Shown: positions 1 to 9,305, counted from the first letter of the stretch. The stretch: 64,000 bases of DNA from Colwellia sp. M166 (GCF_024585285.1 NZ_CP040755.1:2046001-2110000), one strand, 5' to 3'. A program made the numbers and translations. The notes: generated by a model not told the origin, from the sequence alone.

Positions 1-152
1 CCTTTCCTGACCTCTACGATGTACTTTATATCGCAATATCTGTTGATCATGAGCAATATGCATTACTGAGCCATTTCACCATATCAGGGGTAGCACAAGA
101 CACCTCATTGGCTTTTCTTGCTAAGTTTATGGAGTCGGTTTCATGGAAATAA
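1..152 (+). CDS. C-terminal fragment of an unidentified protein (5' end outside window)
   Basis: An open frame enters from the left edge (codons in phase with base 3) and ends at a TAA at 150-152. It gives about 49 residues ending in FLAKFMESVSWK. The stop lies inside the next gene, an overlap of 10 bases, so the two genes are probably translationally coupled. The fragment is too short to name. I see no catalytic motif or membrane segment in it. Confidence 0.55.
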   Translation, partial: FPDLYDVLYIAISVDHEQYALLSHFTISGVAQDTSLAFLAKFMESVSWK

Positions 153-1111
153 TTATTGAAGAAATCAGCCATGGTCACAAGCTATTGGGTCGTCATAAAT
201 TTGCCACAGATAACATCACTATTGGTCGTGGTTACGACAACGATATTATCATTAGTGACCCGCATGTTTGTGCCAACCACCTGCACTTACAATTTAACGG
301 TGAACATTGGCTCGTTAGCGATCAAGGCTCAATTAATGGCAGCTACCTTGAAGACAGCAAAGAAAACATTATTCAGCAGCAAGTAAAGTCTGGCGATATT
401 ATCACCATTGGTAAAAGCCAAGTGCGCCTAGTTTTTCCAAGTCATCCGGTTGAAGAAAGTATAGCCATCAGTCCGTTTGAGGGCTTAATTAACTTAGCAC
501 GTCATCCGTTAGTCCTGGCGTTAAGCATGAGTTTATTCGCTCTTATTGCCGGTTGGATTATTAACTTAAACAACGCCAATGAAGTCACGCTAACCCAAAT
601 ACTAGTACCGACCATAGGTTTAACATTTGGCTTTGCCTTATGGCCTGCTGGCATAGCATTAGTTTCGCATTTAACTAAACACGATGCGCGCTTTTGGACC
701 CAAATGGGTATTAGCTTTATCTTTTTTAATTTAATGTGGTTCAGTGATATTTTTGAAAATATTGTGCACTTTAATACCTCAAGCAACTTTTCAATGTTGT
801 GGACCATTGCCATCATCCCTTTACTATTGGCATTTTGCTTGTTTTGGCTCAACTGCTATGTTGGCTTTCATATGACCTTGCGTCGTAGAAACGTTGTCTC
901 ATTATGTTTAGTACTACTGCTATTTGGCGGCAGCTTAATCATACAAATGAGTAAACGGCCAGACTTTAACCCTCGACCACAGTTTGATACGACAATAATG
1001 TCGCCAGCCTTTCTATTTACCCCCAGTAGTAATGTTGAAAACTTTGTTAGCGATAGCGCTAAGCTATTTGACAAAGTATCGAAGGAAGCTGAAGAAGATA
1101 ACAAAGAATAA
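143..1111 (+). CDS. FHA-domain protein with five predicted membrane segments
   Basis: The 322-residue protein starts with a forkhead-associated domain at about residues 10-97. Its phosphothreonine-binding landmarks are visible: GR at 28-29, Ser38, His46 and NG at 65-66. About five hydrophobic helices follow between residues 120 and 270, then a short polar tail rich in Glu and Lys. FHA domains bind phosphothreonine peptides, so the expected role is a membrane-anchored reader of Ser/Thr phosphorylation; that is inference, because no kinase or phosphatase is seen in the window. The start overlaps the stop of the preceding frame by 10 bases, which suggests an operon. The exact family is not recognised. 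Confidence 0.8.
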   Translation: MEIIIEEISHGHKLLGRHKFATDNITIGRGYDNDIIISDPHVCANHLHLQFNGEHWLVSDQGSINGSYLEDSKENIIQQQVKSGDIITIGKSQVRLVFPSHPVEESIAISPFEGLINLARHPLVLALSMSLFALIAGWIINLNNANEVTLTQILVPTIGLTFGFALWPAGIALVSHLTKHDARFWTQMGISFIFFNLMWFSDIFENIVHFNTSSNFSMLWTIAIIPLLLAFCLFWLNCYVGFHMTLRRRNVVSLCLVLLLFGGSLIIQMSKRPDFNPRPQFDTTIMSPAFLFTPSSNVENFVSDSAKLFDKVSKEAEEDNKE

Positions 1112-1188
1112 CCATATAACGTAGTGATAACTCTCACCGGTATGAGGTTGTTAAACTAATCAAATTTAACCAGCTATTTTAATAAAAA

Positions 1189-1212
1189 GGCTGCTCATAA
1201 ATATGAGCAGCC
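1189..1212 (-). terminator. Rho-independent terminator of the rpe-trpS unit
   Basis: A 10-bp stem (GGCTGCTCAT / ATGAGCAGCC) with a 4-base loop lies just downstream of trpS. On the minus strand it is followed by a T-rich run (1181-1188 read in reverse). Confidence 0.85.
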
Positions 1213-1247
1213 AAAGTTTGACTCTTTTATACCCGAAATAGACCCGC

Positions 1248-2252
1248 TTAAGGTCTAGCAATAAAACCGACAGCTTGATATACCTCAGCAAGTAACTTAC
1301 TCGCGCGAGCAGAAGCTTTTTCAGCCCCTTTACGCATGACTTCATCTAAGTAGGCTTGGTCATTACGAAACTGATGATAACGCTCTTGAATTGGCGCTAA
1401 CAAAGCAACCACAGCTTCAGCAACATCACCTTTTAAGTGGCCATACATTTTGTCTTCATACTCAGGCACAAGCTCTTCAACGGTTTTACCGGTAGTACAT
1501 GATAATAATGACAACAAATTAGACACACCCGGCTTTTCTGCAATATCAAAATAGATATTCGCTTGCTCGTCAGAGTCAGTTACTGCACGTTTAATTTTCT
1601 TGGTAATTTTCTTGGTGTCTTCTAACAAGCCAATAAAGTTACCTGGGTTAGTGTCAGACTTAGACATTTTCTTTGTTGGCTCTAACAAGCTCATCACACG
1701 GGCACCAAACTCTGGAATATAAGGCTCTGGTACTTTAAACGTTTCGCCGTGTAAATTATTAAAACGTGTTGCAATGTCACGTGCTAATTCTAAATGTTGT
1801 TTTTGATCATCGCCAACAGGCACCTGATTAGCGCCGTATAATAAAATATCAGCCGCCATTAATACTGGGTAAGTAAACAAGCCAGAGTTCATGTTAGCTT
1901 CAGACTTTGCCGACTTATCTTTATATTGCGTCATTCTGTTAAGCTCACCCATTTGGGTGTAACAATTTAACACCCAACTTAATTGCGCGTGCTCAGGAAC
2001 ATGCGACTGGATAAAAATAGTGCTTTTTTCAGGATCAACACCACAGGCTAAATACAAAGCTAAACCATCTAAAGTTGCTTTACGTAAGGCTTCTGGATCA
2101 GGACGAACTGTAATCGCATGTTGATTAACTAACATGTAATAACACTCGTGACTGTCTTGCATGCTTACCCATTGCTTTAACGCACCAAGGTAATTACCAA
2201 TAGTTAACTCACCTGATGGCTGGCAGCCACTTAATACAATAGGTTTACTCAT
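1248..2252 (-). CDS. trpS: Tryptophanyl-tRNA synthetase
   Basis: This class I aminoacyl-tRNA synthetase charges tRNA-Trp with tryptophan in the cytoplasm. The 334-residue length is normal for bacterial TrpRS. The protein opens with the family signature [17 protein letters not shown], in which TIGN is the HIGH-motif equivalent. It carries a clear KMSKS loop ([11 protein letters not shown]) near residue 195. It lies 62 bases downstream of rpe on the same strand and is followed by a strong terminator, so the two are probably co-transcribed. In E. coli gph sits between rpe and trpS; here it is absent. Confidence 0.97.
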   Translation of the reverse strand: MSKPIVLSGCQPSGELTIGNYLGALKQWVSMQDSHECYYMLVNQHAITVRPDPEALRKATLDGLALYLACGVDPEKSTIFIQSHVPEHAQLSWVLNCYTQMGELNRMTQYKDKSAKSEANMNSGLFTYPVLMAADILLYGANQVPVGDDQKQHLELARDIATRFNNLHGETFKVPEPYIPEFGARVMSLLEPTKKMSKSDTNPGNFIGLLEDTKKITKKIKRAVTDSDEQANIYFDIAEKPGVSNLLSLLSCTTGKTVEELVPEYEDKMYGHLKGDVAEAVVALLAPIQERYHQFRNDQAYLDEVMRKGAEKASARASKLLAEVYQAVGFIARP

Positions 2253-2314
2253 TTTTTATCCTTTAATTCTTTGAATTATTTAATCTATTACTTAACAGCG
2301 CTATTAGCTGTTTA

Positions 2315-2986
2315 TTATTTTACAGTCGCTAATTCAGCACGCATTTCATCAATAGCGATTTTATAGTTAGGCTTTGAAAAAATAGCTGAGCCGGCAACAA
2401 ACATATCTGCACCCGCTTTTGCAATATCTGCGATATTATCAGCCTTAACACCGCCATCAACTTGTAAGCGAATGTCATAACCACTAGCATCAATTTTTTC
2501 ACGCACTAAACGCAGCTTGTCTAAAGTAGTGGGAATAAAAGACTGACCACCAAAGCCAGGATTTACTGACATAAGTAAAATCACGTCAAGTTTATCCATC
2601 ACAAAATCTAACACGTGCAGCGGTGTTGCTGGGTTTAATACTAAACCAGCTTTACAGCCATTATCTTTAATTAACTGCAAGGTTCTGTCGATATGATCAC
2701 TGGCTTCAGGGTGAAAAGTAATGATATCAGCACCTGCTTTAGCAAAATCTGGAATAAGGCTATCAACAGGTTTAACCATTAAATGCACATCAATAGGTGC
2801 AGTAATACCGTAGTCGCGTAATGATTTACATATCATTGAGCCAAAAGTAAGATTGGGTACAAAATGGTTATCCATCACATCAAAATGAACAACATCAGCG
2901 CCAGCGCTAAGTACGTTTGCCACATCTTCGCCCAAACGAGCAAAGTCTGCAGATAAAATTGATGGAGCAATTAAGAAATCAGACAT
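2315..2986 (-). CDS. rpe: Ribulose-phosphate 3-epimerase
   Basis: Rpe interconverts D-ribulose 5-phosphate and D-xylulose 5-phosphate in the pentose phosphate and Calvin-type pathways. The 223-residue TIM barrel has the usual metal-site strands: [16 protein letters not shown] (His and Asp ligands), IDVHLMV (His ligand) and LQVDGGV (Asp ligand). The length matches the family and the start fits the conserved N-terminus APSILSADF. It is the upstream gene of the rpe-trpS pair and faces away from the porin gene to its right. Confidence 0.97.
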   Translation of the reverse strand: MSDFLIAPSILSADFARLGEDVANVLSAGADVVHFDVMDNHFVPNLTFGSMICKSLRDYGITAPIDVHLMVKPVDSLIPDFAKAGADIITFHPEASDHIDRTLQLIKDNGCKAGLVLNPATPLHVLDFVMDKLDVILLMSVNPGFGGQSFIPTTLDKLRLVREKIDASGYDIRLQVDGGVKADNIADIAKAGADMFVAGSAIFSKPNYKIAIDEMRAELATVK

Positions 2987-3313
2987 AGTGAGAACCTTGA
3001 CAAAATTTGCGCTACTTTAACTTAATTGCAGTTATTTTGCGACTGAGATCACACACAAAAATTGATATAAAAAACCAGAGAATACTGCCCTTTTTGGAAA
3101 TTTGTCTTTAATTATCCATCAAATAACGCACTTTTTTTGTTCACAAAGCAATATTATTGCACCAACACTGTACAAACAAGGATTTAAAAACAATAATAAA
3201 AAATCAAAATAAAACCATAACCAACTGATAAATAATAAGTTTACACATCTTGAAACACTCAGGCATTGTCTTTGCAATGCTATTAACAATTATAAAAACT
3301 TAGTGGACACAAG
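2987..3313. other. Intergenic region between rpe and the porin gene
   Basis: This AT-rich stretch of 327 bases separates divergent genes. It holds a sigma-54-type promoter candidate at 3261-3276. I see no small gene and no strong terminator in it. Confidence 0.5.
3261..3276 (+). promoter_or_regulatory. Candidate sigma-54 promoter of the TorF-type porin
   Basis: AGGCATTGTCTTTGCA has GG at 3262-3263 and GC at 3274-3275 with exactly 10 bases between. It fits the sigma-54 consensus TGGCAC-N5-TTGCW well and lies about 40 bases upstream of the porin ATG. It was identified by eye only. Confidence 0.5.
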
Positions 3314-3979
3314 ATGACAAAATCAATTACCTCTCTATCTATTTCAATGATATTAATGGCTTCGGCACTTACAGCAACATCAGCACATGCGGTTGAAGGC
3401 TTATCAGCAAATGCAGCAGCATCAAGCAATTATTTGTGGCGTGGTGTTACACAAACCACCAATTCAGCCGCCGTATCCGGTGGTATTGATTATGAAAATG
3501 CTTCAGGTTTTTCGGTTGGTACTTGGACATCAAATGCTGACTTGGCCGAGAACATGACTTATGAGCTTGATGTTTATGCTGCCTATGCCAACGAGTTAGA
3601 TAATGGTTTAGGTTATAGTGTAGGTTATATCTATTATTCTTATGATAATGATGCTGATGTTGACTTTAGTGAAGTTAACTTTTCACTGTCATACGATGCT
3701 TATTCAATCACCTACAATACTTTAGTTGACTCAGATGGTGGCGGTGACTTGGGTGATGATACCTACATATCTGCCGATGCAGCTTTTGAAGTATCTGAGG
3801 GTTTAGAACTAGGACTTCATATTGGTAGCTACGACTTTGACGCCGGCGGTGATTATGTCGATTACGGTGTTAGTTTGAGTAAAAATGGTTTTACCTTTGC
3901 CTTATCAGATACTGATATTGAAGGCGCTGACGGTGATTTAAACTTTGTGATCAGTTATAGCGTTGATTTTGATTTATAA
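3314..3979 (+). CDS. TorF-family putative outer-membrane porin
   Basis: The 221-residue protein has a Sec signal peptide, probably cleaved after Ala26 (SAHA). The mature part is acidic and composed of alternating beta-strand-like segments rich in Tyr, Asp, Gly and Ser, ending in an aromatic/hydrophobic strand (SVDFDL). The motif ASSNYLWRGVTQT near the mature N-terminus is typical of the TorF / Gcw_chp (TIGR02001) family. Members are predicted outer-membrane beta-barrels; in many proteobacteria they are encoded near glnK and amtB, but neither is present here. A candidate sigma-54 promoter lies upstream and a hairpin follows the stop, so the gene is probably monocistronic. The substrate is unknown. 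Confidence 0.82.
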   Translation: MTKSITSLSISMILMASALTATSAHAVEGLSANAAASSNYLWRGVTQTTNSAAVSGGIDYENASGFSVGTWTSNADLAENMTYELDVYAAYANELDNGLGYSVGYIYYSYDNDADVDFSEVNFSLSYDAYSITYNTLVDSDGGGDLGDDTYISADAAFEVSEGLELGLHIGSYDFDAGGDYVDYGVSLSKNGFTFALSDTDIEGADGDLNFVISYSVDFDL

Positions 3980-4016
3980 AACACTGACCATGGGAAGTTA
4001 ACATTTTTACAGTAGT

Positions 4017-4040
4017 TGGCGCGGGAACAGCACCGCGCCA
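4017..4040 (+). terminator. Hairpin downstream of the porin gene
   Basis: An 8-bp GC-rich stem (TGGCGCGG / CCGCGCCA) with an 8-base loop lies 38 bases after the stop. No T-run follows, so it may act as a transcript-stabilising or weak terminator hairpin. Confidence 0.45.
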
Positions 4041-4276
4041 AAGCTTAACTAAAACCTAGCCTTACTTACCTTTTTAACTCAAGGTAATACCCTTCTTTGT
4101 ATATCAAAATACAGTCGATAGTACAAAATCTATTATTTTAGATTTTAATCATCACAAACACTGTCTTTACCGACAGTATTTCCTTGCTCCCTTGCAAGTT
4201 AAGGAATTTAGCATGGCTCCTTCACTCGACGCATAAAATGGCTTTTATTACGGTAAGTTAGCATTGGTATTACATG

Positions 4277-4306
4277 CCTACTTGAGCTATTAATAGCTTA
4301 AGTAGG
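4277..4306. repeat. 30-bp near-perfect palindrome
   Basis: CCTACTTGAGCTATT (4277-4291) pairs with the next 15 bases, ending in AGCTTAAGTAGG, with one mismatched pair. It has no spacer. It could be a binding site for a dimeric protein, a cruciform or part of a mobile-element end. Confidence 0.55.
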
Positions 4307-4902
4307 ATGGAAATTTTCTGGTAGGAAAAGAAGAATTTTACCTAACACATAAGAAGTAGAAGACATCCCCTACTCAAAAGTAAGTAAATTCTGGTGCATA
4401 TTTAAGTTATTCTACTTTGATTTACCGTTGTCGCGGTGGCGACTGCACCCAAAGGGAAGCTGACGCCGACCTCCCTCGCGCTGCTGAAAAATCTTTCCTT
4501 CATAAAATAAAACGTATCGAGCTAACGCTTAAATAGCACAAGGCTCCTTACCATCGATGGCAGCGCAAAATACCGTTCGTCCTGAACATATCACTGTGCT
4601 ACTTCGCTTTGCTGGCGTCCTGCCAGCAATAGCTAAACATTGATATTTTTTTCAGCATTTTCCCCAAGCAGATCAGAGTGATCGCTTATCTTCCGTAACC
4701 CTTTCGATCTATTTATTTTCACTGACGCTTAACGATCGCTAATTCCCATCTCAGCGTGGAAATTTTAATTTTTAAGCGTCGTTAATCGATGACAGCCATG
4801 GATGGCTGGAACTGACGTCGCGCAGGGACGAGCATTCGTCAGGAATCGATAACAGCAAAAATTACTATTTCAGTTTTAGCGGAGTTGGGCACAGTGGTGG
4901 AT

Positions 4903-4936
4903 GCAAGGGGGAGATCGGTGTCTATTTCCCCCTTGC
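4903..4936. repeat. Strong inverted repeat with a 10-bp arm
   Basis: GCAAGGGGGA pairs perfectly with TCCCCCTTGC across a 14-base loop. The loop segment TCGGTGT can also pair with ACACCGA just downstream, so alternative structures are possible. There is no T-run on either strand, so it is not a standard terminator of metL. Confidence 0.6.
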
Positions 4937-5044
4937 GTGCAGTCGGCACACCGACGCCAAGCAGTAAATCAAATTCCAAACTTTTGAAATAAAAAATATA
5001 CTGTATTGTCGGTGTTTCTAAAGCATATAAAGACAACTTACTTG

Positions 5045-7549
5045 CTAAAGCCCTTTAATTTTCACTCGCTGCTGGCGATGATTAAGTTGCTGACAAATAG
5101 TCACTAAATCCGCATGAATACCTCCGGCGGTAACATCACGTCCTGCCCCCGGGCCACGAATAATTAACGGGTTTTCTTGATACCACTGACTCTTAATTTG
5201 AAAAACATTATCGCACGGTGTTAACTGCGTAAAAGCATCATCATTAGTCAGTACTTCCAAACTTACTTTCGCACTAATTTTGTTATTTTCATTCGCAAAG
5301 CGTGCAACATAGCGTATGCCACAGCGTTGTGCTTTGGCTTGATTTAAGCGCTGTAAAAATAGTTCATCAAGTTCATGAGTGCGCTGCAAAAACTCAGCGA
5401 GTGGAATATCACGCAGCGCTTCGGGCACTAAACTCTGACAATCAATATCGGCTAATGATAATTCAAAGCCTGCCATTCTAGCCAAAATAAGTAACTTTCG
5501 TTGTACATCTCTACCGGATAAATCTTCACGCGGATCTGGCTCTGTTAAGCCTTGGGTTAATGCATCTGATAACAGTGTTGAAAACGGTATAGCGCCATCA
5601 TAATATTGAAATAACCAAGATAAGGTGCCAGAAAATATACCTGATATTTCGGTAATAACATCACCGCTGTTGATCAACTCAGCAATCGTCGCGTTAATCG
5701 GTAAACCTGCACCAACTGTGGTATTTCCAAGCCATAAACTATTATGCTGTTTGGCGGTACTTAACAATTGTTGATAATTTGCTGTTGGTGATGACGCGGC
5801 CCATTTATTTGCGCCAATCACGTGAATTCCTTGGCTAAAAAACTGTTGATATAATTCGCTAAAATCTTCGCTGGGTGTGATATCAACTACGATTAATTCA
5901 TCATAAGGATGATTATTTAGCCATTCGACTAGCTCAGCACTTTCATAAGCTTTTGCTTGTTGTTGATAATGGGTAATTGCATGGCTGACATCAATACCGT
6001 CGGTATTGATCAGCGCTTTAGTCGCGCCAACTAATGCCACTAAATGAACATTTTCTAATACCGATAATCGCGCTAGTTGTTTAGGCAGCATTTCTAAAAA
6101 TCGTTGACCGATATTGCCAATACCGGCAACCACTAGTCCAATATTGCGGGCATCTTTGGTCATATCTGCATGAATATTGTTAAGCCATTCGCTAGTGCAA
6201 GGCTCAGGTAATACGGCAATATAACTATGTTTATTTTCTGCCTGAACAAAATGTAAAGTGCGCTGATGTCGCAATGCTCTTTTGAATCTAGCACGCATAT
6301 CCCCTTGCTTTGCCACCTGATAACCAACCACGGCAATAATAGCAACAGGCGTAAACGATACTTGGTTACCATGACTCGCCAACCATTGGCTAAGCGCTTT
6401 TTGCTGTGCCTGGGGTACCACTAAATAGCCTTCAGTTAGGTTATAACAAACCGGCGAAAACTCCTCTACCGCTTTACGGCCAGCCTGCCCGAGCAAGCTT
6501 ACTGAATGCGCAAGAATCAAATCATTTAAATGCGTAACTGATAGCTCTTGTTTTGCTATTTGGCCAAATTGGCCTATTTCAGTACCGCTAATTTCTGGCG
6601 CAAAACTACTCGCAACATGTAAATGACTATTATGATTTGCTAAGGGCTGTAAGGTTTTTGCATGTAACACCGGATTACCCAAACGACCAAGTTCGTTAGC
6701 AACGGCGTTTGGCAAACGATGTAGTTTTCTTGCCTGTGGCACAACACGCGGATCAGCACTATAAATACCATCGACATCAGTCCAAAGCGTAACGTTACGC
6801 GCGCCAACTAAAGCGGCCATAATAGTGGCGGAATAATCACTACCGTTACGGCCCAAGGTGCAGGTTTTTTGTTGTTGATCACGGGCAATATAGCCCGTGA
6901 CCACCACGAGTTGTCCCGGTTGTTGCTGAGCCAAAAAGTTATTTTCACTTTGGTTGTAATCAATAGCGCAGCTTTTTTCACTTTCCAATAAAAGAAAATC
7001 TCTAGCGTCTAACATGTAACTTGGGCAAACTCGCTCACTTAATACCGCTGCTAACAAGCGCGCTGACCAAACTTCGCCAAAGGCTAATAAGTCATTTTGA
7101 AAAGCTTCAGGGTCTGTAGTTAATTGTTTGGCTATCTGGGCAATATCAGCTGACAACATTGATGTTAGCTTTGCTGTGCTGTCAACACTGAGTAATGACT
7201 TGAGCAAGTCCCCTTGTAAGGTTTGCAGTTCAGTTAGCGCAAGTTCAAGTTGCTGAGGTAGTGATTTTACCAGCTCATTGTCGTTAATCTGTGTTGAGTT
7301 TTCTTGCTGTGCCACAACATATTCTACACCCAGCTGATAGAGACTAAAAAGCGCATCAGTAGTATTACCATTAGCTGATACCACCACCACATCATTAAGC
7401 TGGCAATGTTGGCGAATAATATCAATAACGCGTTCGATACAAGCCGGAGTAGCTAAGCTACTGCCACCGAATTTGTGCACGTTACTGGCAGTTTTTGCTA
7501 ACTGATTTTTCGCCGGCGTAAGCTTAACCGCTACATTTGACTCTATCAT
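5045..7549 (-). CDS. metL: Bifunctional aspartokinase / homoserine dehydrogenase II
   Basis: The protein catalyses two steps of methionine/threonine synthesis: phosphorylation of aspartate (N-terminal half) and reduction of aspartate semialdehyde to homoserine (C-terminal half). The kinase opens with VHKFGGSSLATP and has LGRNGSDYSATIMAALVGA and WTDVDGIYSADPRV. The dehydrogenase has a Rossmann segment (VVAGIGNIGQRFLEML) and the signature GIFSGTLSWLF ... LTEPDPREDLSG. Pairing with metB and the MetJ boxes makes it MetL rather than ThrA. I prefer the ATG at 7549 (MIESNVAVK) over the GTG at 7573, which adds eight unconserved residues. It lies a few bases downstream of metB and forms an operon with it. 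Confidence 0.95.
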   Translation of the reverse strand: MIESNVAVKLTPAKNQLAKTASNVHKFGGSSLATPACIERVIDIIRQHCQLNDVVVVSANGNTTDALFSLYQLGVEYVVAQQENSTQINDNELVKSLPQQLELALTELQTLQGDLLKSLLSVDSTAKLTSMLSADIAQIAKQLTTDPEAFQNDLLAFGEVWSARLLAAVLSERVCPSYMLDARDFLLLESEKSCAIDYNQSENNFLAQQQPGQLVVVTGYIARDQQQKTCTLGRNGSDYSATIMAALVGARNVTLWTDVDGIYSADPRVVPQARKLHRLPNAVANELGRLGNPVLHAKTLQPLANHNSHLHVASSFAPEISGTEIGQFGQIAKQELSVTHLNDLILAHSVSLLGQAGRKAVEEFSPVCYNLTEGYLVVPQAQQKALSQWLASHGNQVSFTPVAIIAVVGYQVAKQGDMRARFKRALRHQRTLHFVQAENKHSYIAVLPEPCTSEWLNNIHADMTKDARNIGLVVAGIGNIGQRFLEMLPKQLARLSVLENVHLVALVGATKALINTDGIDVSHAITHYQQQAKAYESAELVEWLNNHPYDELIVVDITPSEDFSELYQQFFSQGIHVIGANKWAASSPTANYQQLLSTAKQHNSLWLGNTTVGAGLPINATIAELINSGDVITEISGIFSGTLSWLFQYYDGAIPFSTLLSDALTQGLTEPDPREDLSGRDVQRKLLILARMAGFELSLADIDCQSLVPEALRDIPLAEFLQRTHELDELFLQRLNQAKAQRCGIRYVARFANENNKISAKVSLEVLTNDDAFTQLTPCDNVFQIKSQWYQENPLIIRGPGAGRDVTAGGIHADLVTICQQLNHRQQRVKIKGL

Positions 7550-7579
7550 TTTATTACCATATCTGTGTGACACTTTACT

Positions 7580-8737
7580 TTATGTTTGGCTGGCATCTAA
7601 TGCTTGGCTAAGATCAGCCAAAATGTCAGCAATATCTTCAATACCAACTGAAATTCGTACCAGTGACTGTGAAATACCGGCAACAAGTTGTGCTTCAATT
7701 GCCATACCAGCGTGCGTCATGGTTGACGGGTGACTGATCAAACTTTCAACACCACCAAGCGATTGCGCTAGCGTGAATAATTTAAGCTTATTAAATAGTA
7801 CTTTCACCGCTTCAACGCCACCTTTAATTTCGAAACTCATCATGGCGCCAAAATCATTTTGCTGTTGCTTCGCCAAGCCATGTTGGGGGTGATCTGCCAA
7901 ACCAGGAAAGTACACTTGCTCAATGGCATCATGCTGAGCAAGAAATTGCGCTACCGCATTAGCATTTATTTGGTGTTGTTTCATACGTATAGGTAAGGTT
8001 TTTAAGCCTCTTAGCGCTAAGTAGCTATCAAATGCTGAGCCGGTAATGCCAATACAGTTTGCCCACCAAGCAAGTTCTTCACCAAGTGTTTGCTCTTTGG
8101 TCACCACAACACCACCAACCACATCACTATGACCATTAATATATTTCGTGGTGGAATGAAAAACAATATCAGCGCCAAGCAATAAAGGTTGCTGTAATAC
8201 AGGTGACAAAAAGGTGTTATCCACGGCAACTAATGCGCCAACAGCATGTGCTTGTGCGGTAACAGCAGCAATATCGACTAAACGTAATAATGGATTACTC
8301 GGTGTTTCAATTAACACCAGTTTAGGTTTAGCCGAAAGTGCTTGGGTTAAGGCGGCTTGATCATTTTGATCAACCACCACTAACTTAAATTGTCCACGCT
8401 TAGCTAAATGGGTAAATAATCGGAAACTACCACCGTAACAATCATGCGGAATAACCACCGTATCTTCAACGGATAGCAATTGGCAAATAAGGTGTACAGC
8501 TGACATACCGGTACTGGTGACAATACCGACAACACCTTGCTCTAATTCGGCAATAGCTTGAGCAAATGTTGCACGTGTTGGGTTGCCAGTGCGCGAATAA
8601 TCAAACTGACGTTTTTCATTAAAACCTTTAAGGGCATAGGTGCTTGAGAGATGAATAGCAGGGATCACACCACCATGTTGCTGGTCACTATTAATACCTG
8701 CCCTAACGGCGATGGTGGCAATTTTTTTCTCACTCAT
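7580..8737 (-). CDS. metB: Cystathionine gamma-synthase
   Basis: MetB condenses an activated homoserine (O-succinyl or O-acetyl) with cysteine to give cystathionine. The 385-residue PLP enzyme of the Cys/Met metabolism family shows the PLP-lysine motif HSTTKYINGHSDVVGG and the upstream SGMSAVHLI and ETPSNPLL motifs. Cystathionine beta-lyase is a close relative, but the position next to metL and opposite metJ fits MetB. It is the first gene of the metB-metL operon; MetJ boxes begin about 15 bases before its start codon. Confidence 0.94.
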   Translation of the reverse strand: MSEKKIATIAVRAGINSDQQHGGVIPAIHLSSTYALKGFNEKRQFDYSRTGNPTRATFAQAIAELEQGVVGIVTSTGMSAVHLICQLLSVEDTVVIPHDCYGGSFRLFTHLAKRGQFKLVVVDQNDQAALTQALSAKPKLVLIETPSNPLLRLVDIAAVTAQAHAVGALVAVDNTFLSPVLQQPLLLGADIVFHSTTKYINGHSDVVGGVVVTKEQTLGEELAWWANCIGITGSAFDSYLALRGLKTLPIRMKQHQINANAVAQFLAQHDAIEQVYFPGLADHPQHGLAKQQQNDFGAMMSFEIKGGVEAVKVLFNKLKLFTLAQSLGGVESLISHPSTMTHAGMAIEAQLVAGISQSLVRISVGIEDIADILADLSQALDASQT

Positions 8738-8751
8738 GTCTGCTCCAGAAT

Positions 8752-8799
8752 AGACGCTTTTCTATATAGATGTTTGGACGTCTACAAATCTAAACGGTT
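8752..8799. promoter_or_regulatory. MetJ operator, cluster 1 (tandem met boxes)
   Basis: Six consecutive 8-mers in register can be read from 8752. The best are AGACGCTT (8752), AGATGTTT (8768), GGACGTCT (8776, 7 of 8 to AGACGTCT) and ACAAATCT (8784). The cluster lies immediately before metB, where MetJ with S-adenosylmethionine would repress it. Confidence 0.8.
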
Positions 8800-8822
8800 T
8801 AAAGCCTGCGGTCAAGAACTTT

Positions 8823-8838
8823 AGACATCTAAACTTCT
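8823..8838. promoter_or_regulatory. MetJ operator, cluster 2
   Basis: Two adjacent met boxes, AGACATCT (7 of 8) and AAACTTCT (6 of 8), lie between cluster 1 and metJ. They probably serve metJ autoregulation or cooperative binding over the divergent promoters. Confidence 0.7.
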
Positions 8839-8972
8839 ACACATTCGTTATTGACTCACGCCCCACAACCAGTAAAATCAACAACTAAGAATAAACTTAT
8901 AACTAACAAATCTAACTAAAAGATTTCGCGACTATAAGTTTATCGCAATTAATTAAGCATAGAGGAATATTC

Positions 8973-9305
8973 ATGGCAGAGTGGAATGGCGAATATATTA
9001 ACCCATACGCCGAACACGGGAAGAAAAGTGAACAAGTAAAAAAGATCACCGTGTCTATCCCTTTACGTGTGTTGAAAGTGCTAACTGATGAAAGAACACG
9101 TCGTCAGGTAAATAACCTACGTCATGCAACTAACAGTGAACTATTATGTGAAGCATTCTTACATGCTTTTACTGGCCAACCTTTGCCAGATGATGGTGAC
9201 TTAGCAAAAGACAACACACAAAAATTACCCGCAAGTGTTCGTCGGGCGTTAGAAGCACAAGGCATCACTGACTTCAGTGAATACGAAGCTGAAATTGAAG
9301 ATTAA
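8973..9305 (+). CDS. metJ: Methionine repressor MetJ
   Basis: MetJ is a ribbon-helix-helix repressor that uses S-adenosylmethionine as corepressor and binds tandem met boxes. The 110-residue protein matches the family almost throughout: [20 protein letters not shown] at the start, the DNA-binding strand [19 protein letters not shown], and the helix [30 protein letters not shown]. The ribosome site AGAGGA precedes the ATG. It is divergent from metB-metL with two met-box clusters between, the classical arrangement. A strong terminator follows. Confidence 0.98.
   Translation: MAEWNGEYINPYAEHGKKSEQVKKITVSIPLRVLKVLTDERTRRQVNNLRHATNSELLCEAFLHAFTGQPLPDDGDLAKDNTQKLPASVRRALEAQGITDFSEYEAEIED

Larger units (their letters stand above)
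3980..5044. other. 1-kb gene-free region rich in palindromes
   Basis: No convincing gene is seen between the porin and metL. The stretch contains at least seven inverted repeats: 4017-4040, 4277-4306, 4430-4443, 4609-4629, 4793-4808, 4826-4839 and 4903-4936. The part from about 4420 onward is richer in GC than the flanks. A 65-residue open frame on the minus strand (4839-5036) shows no protein-like features and is cut by the hairpin at 4903-4936. The region may be a composite of REP-like repeats or the scar of a lost gene; I cannot tell which. Confidence 0.5.

Noticed and set aside
2253..2314. A missing or hidden gph gene between rpe and trpS
   Set aside because: Only 62 bases separate the genes; there is no remnant, so gph is simply elsewhere or absent.
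4839..5036. A 65-residue minus-strand open frame after metL
   Set aside because: No domain, no ribosome site that stands out, and it runs through the strong inverted repeat at 4903-4936; more likely a chance frame.
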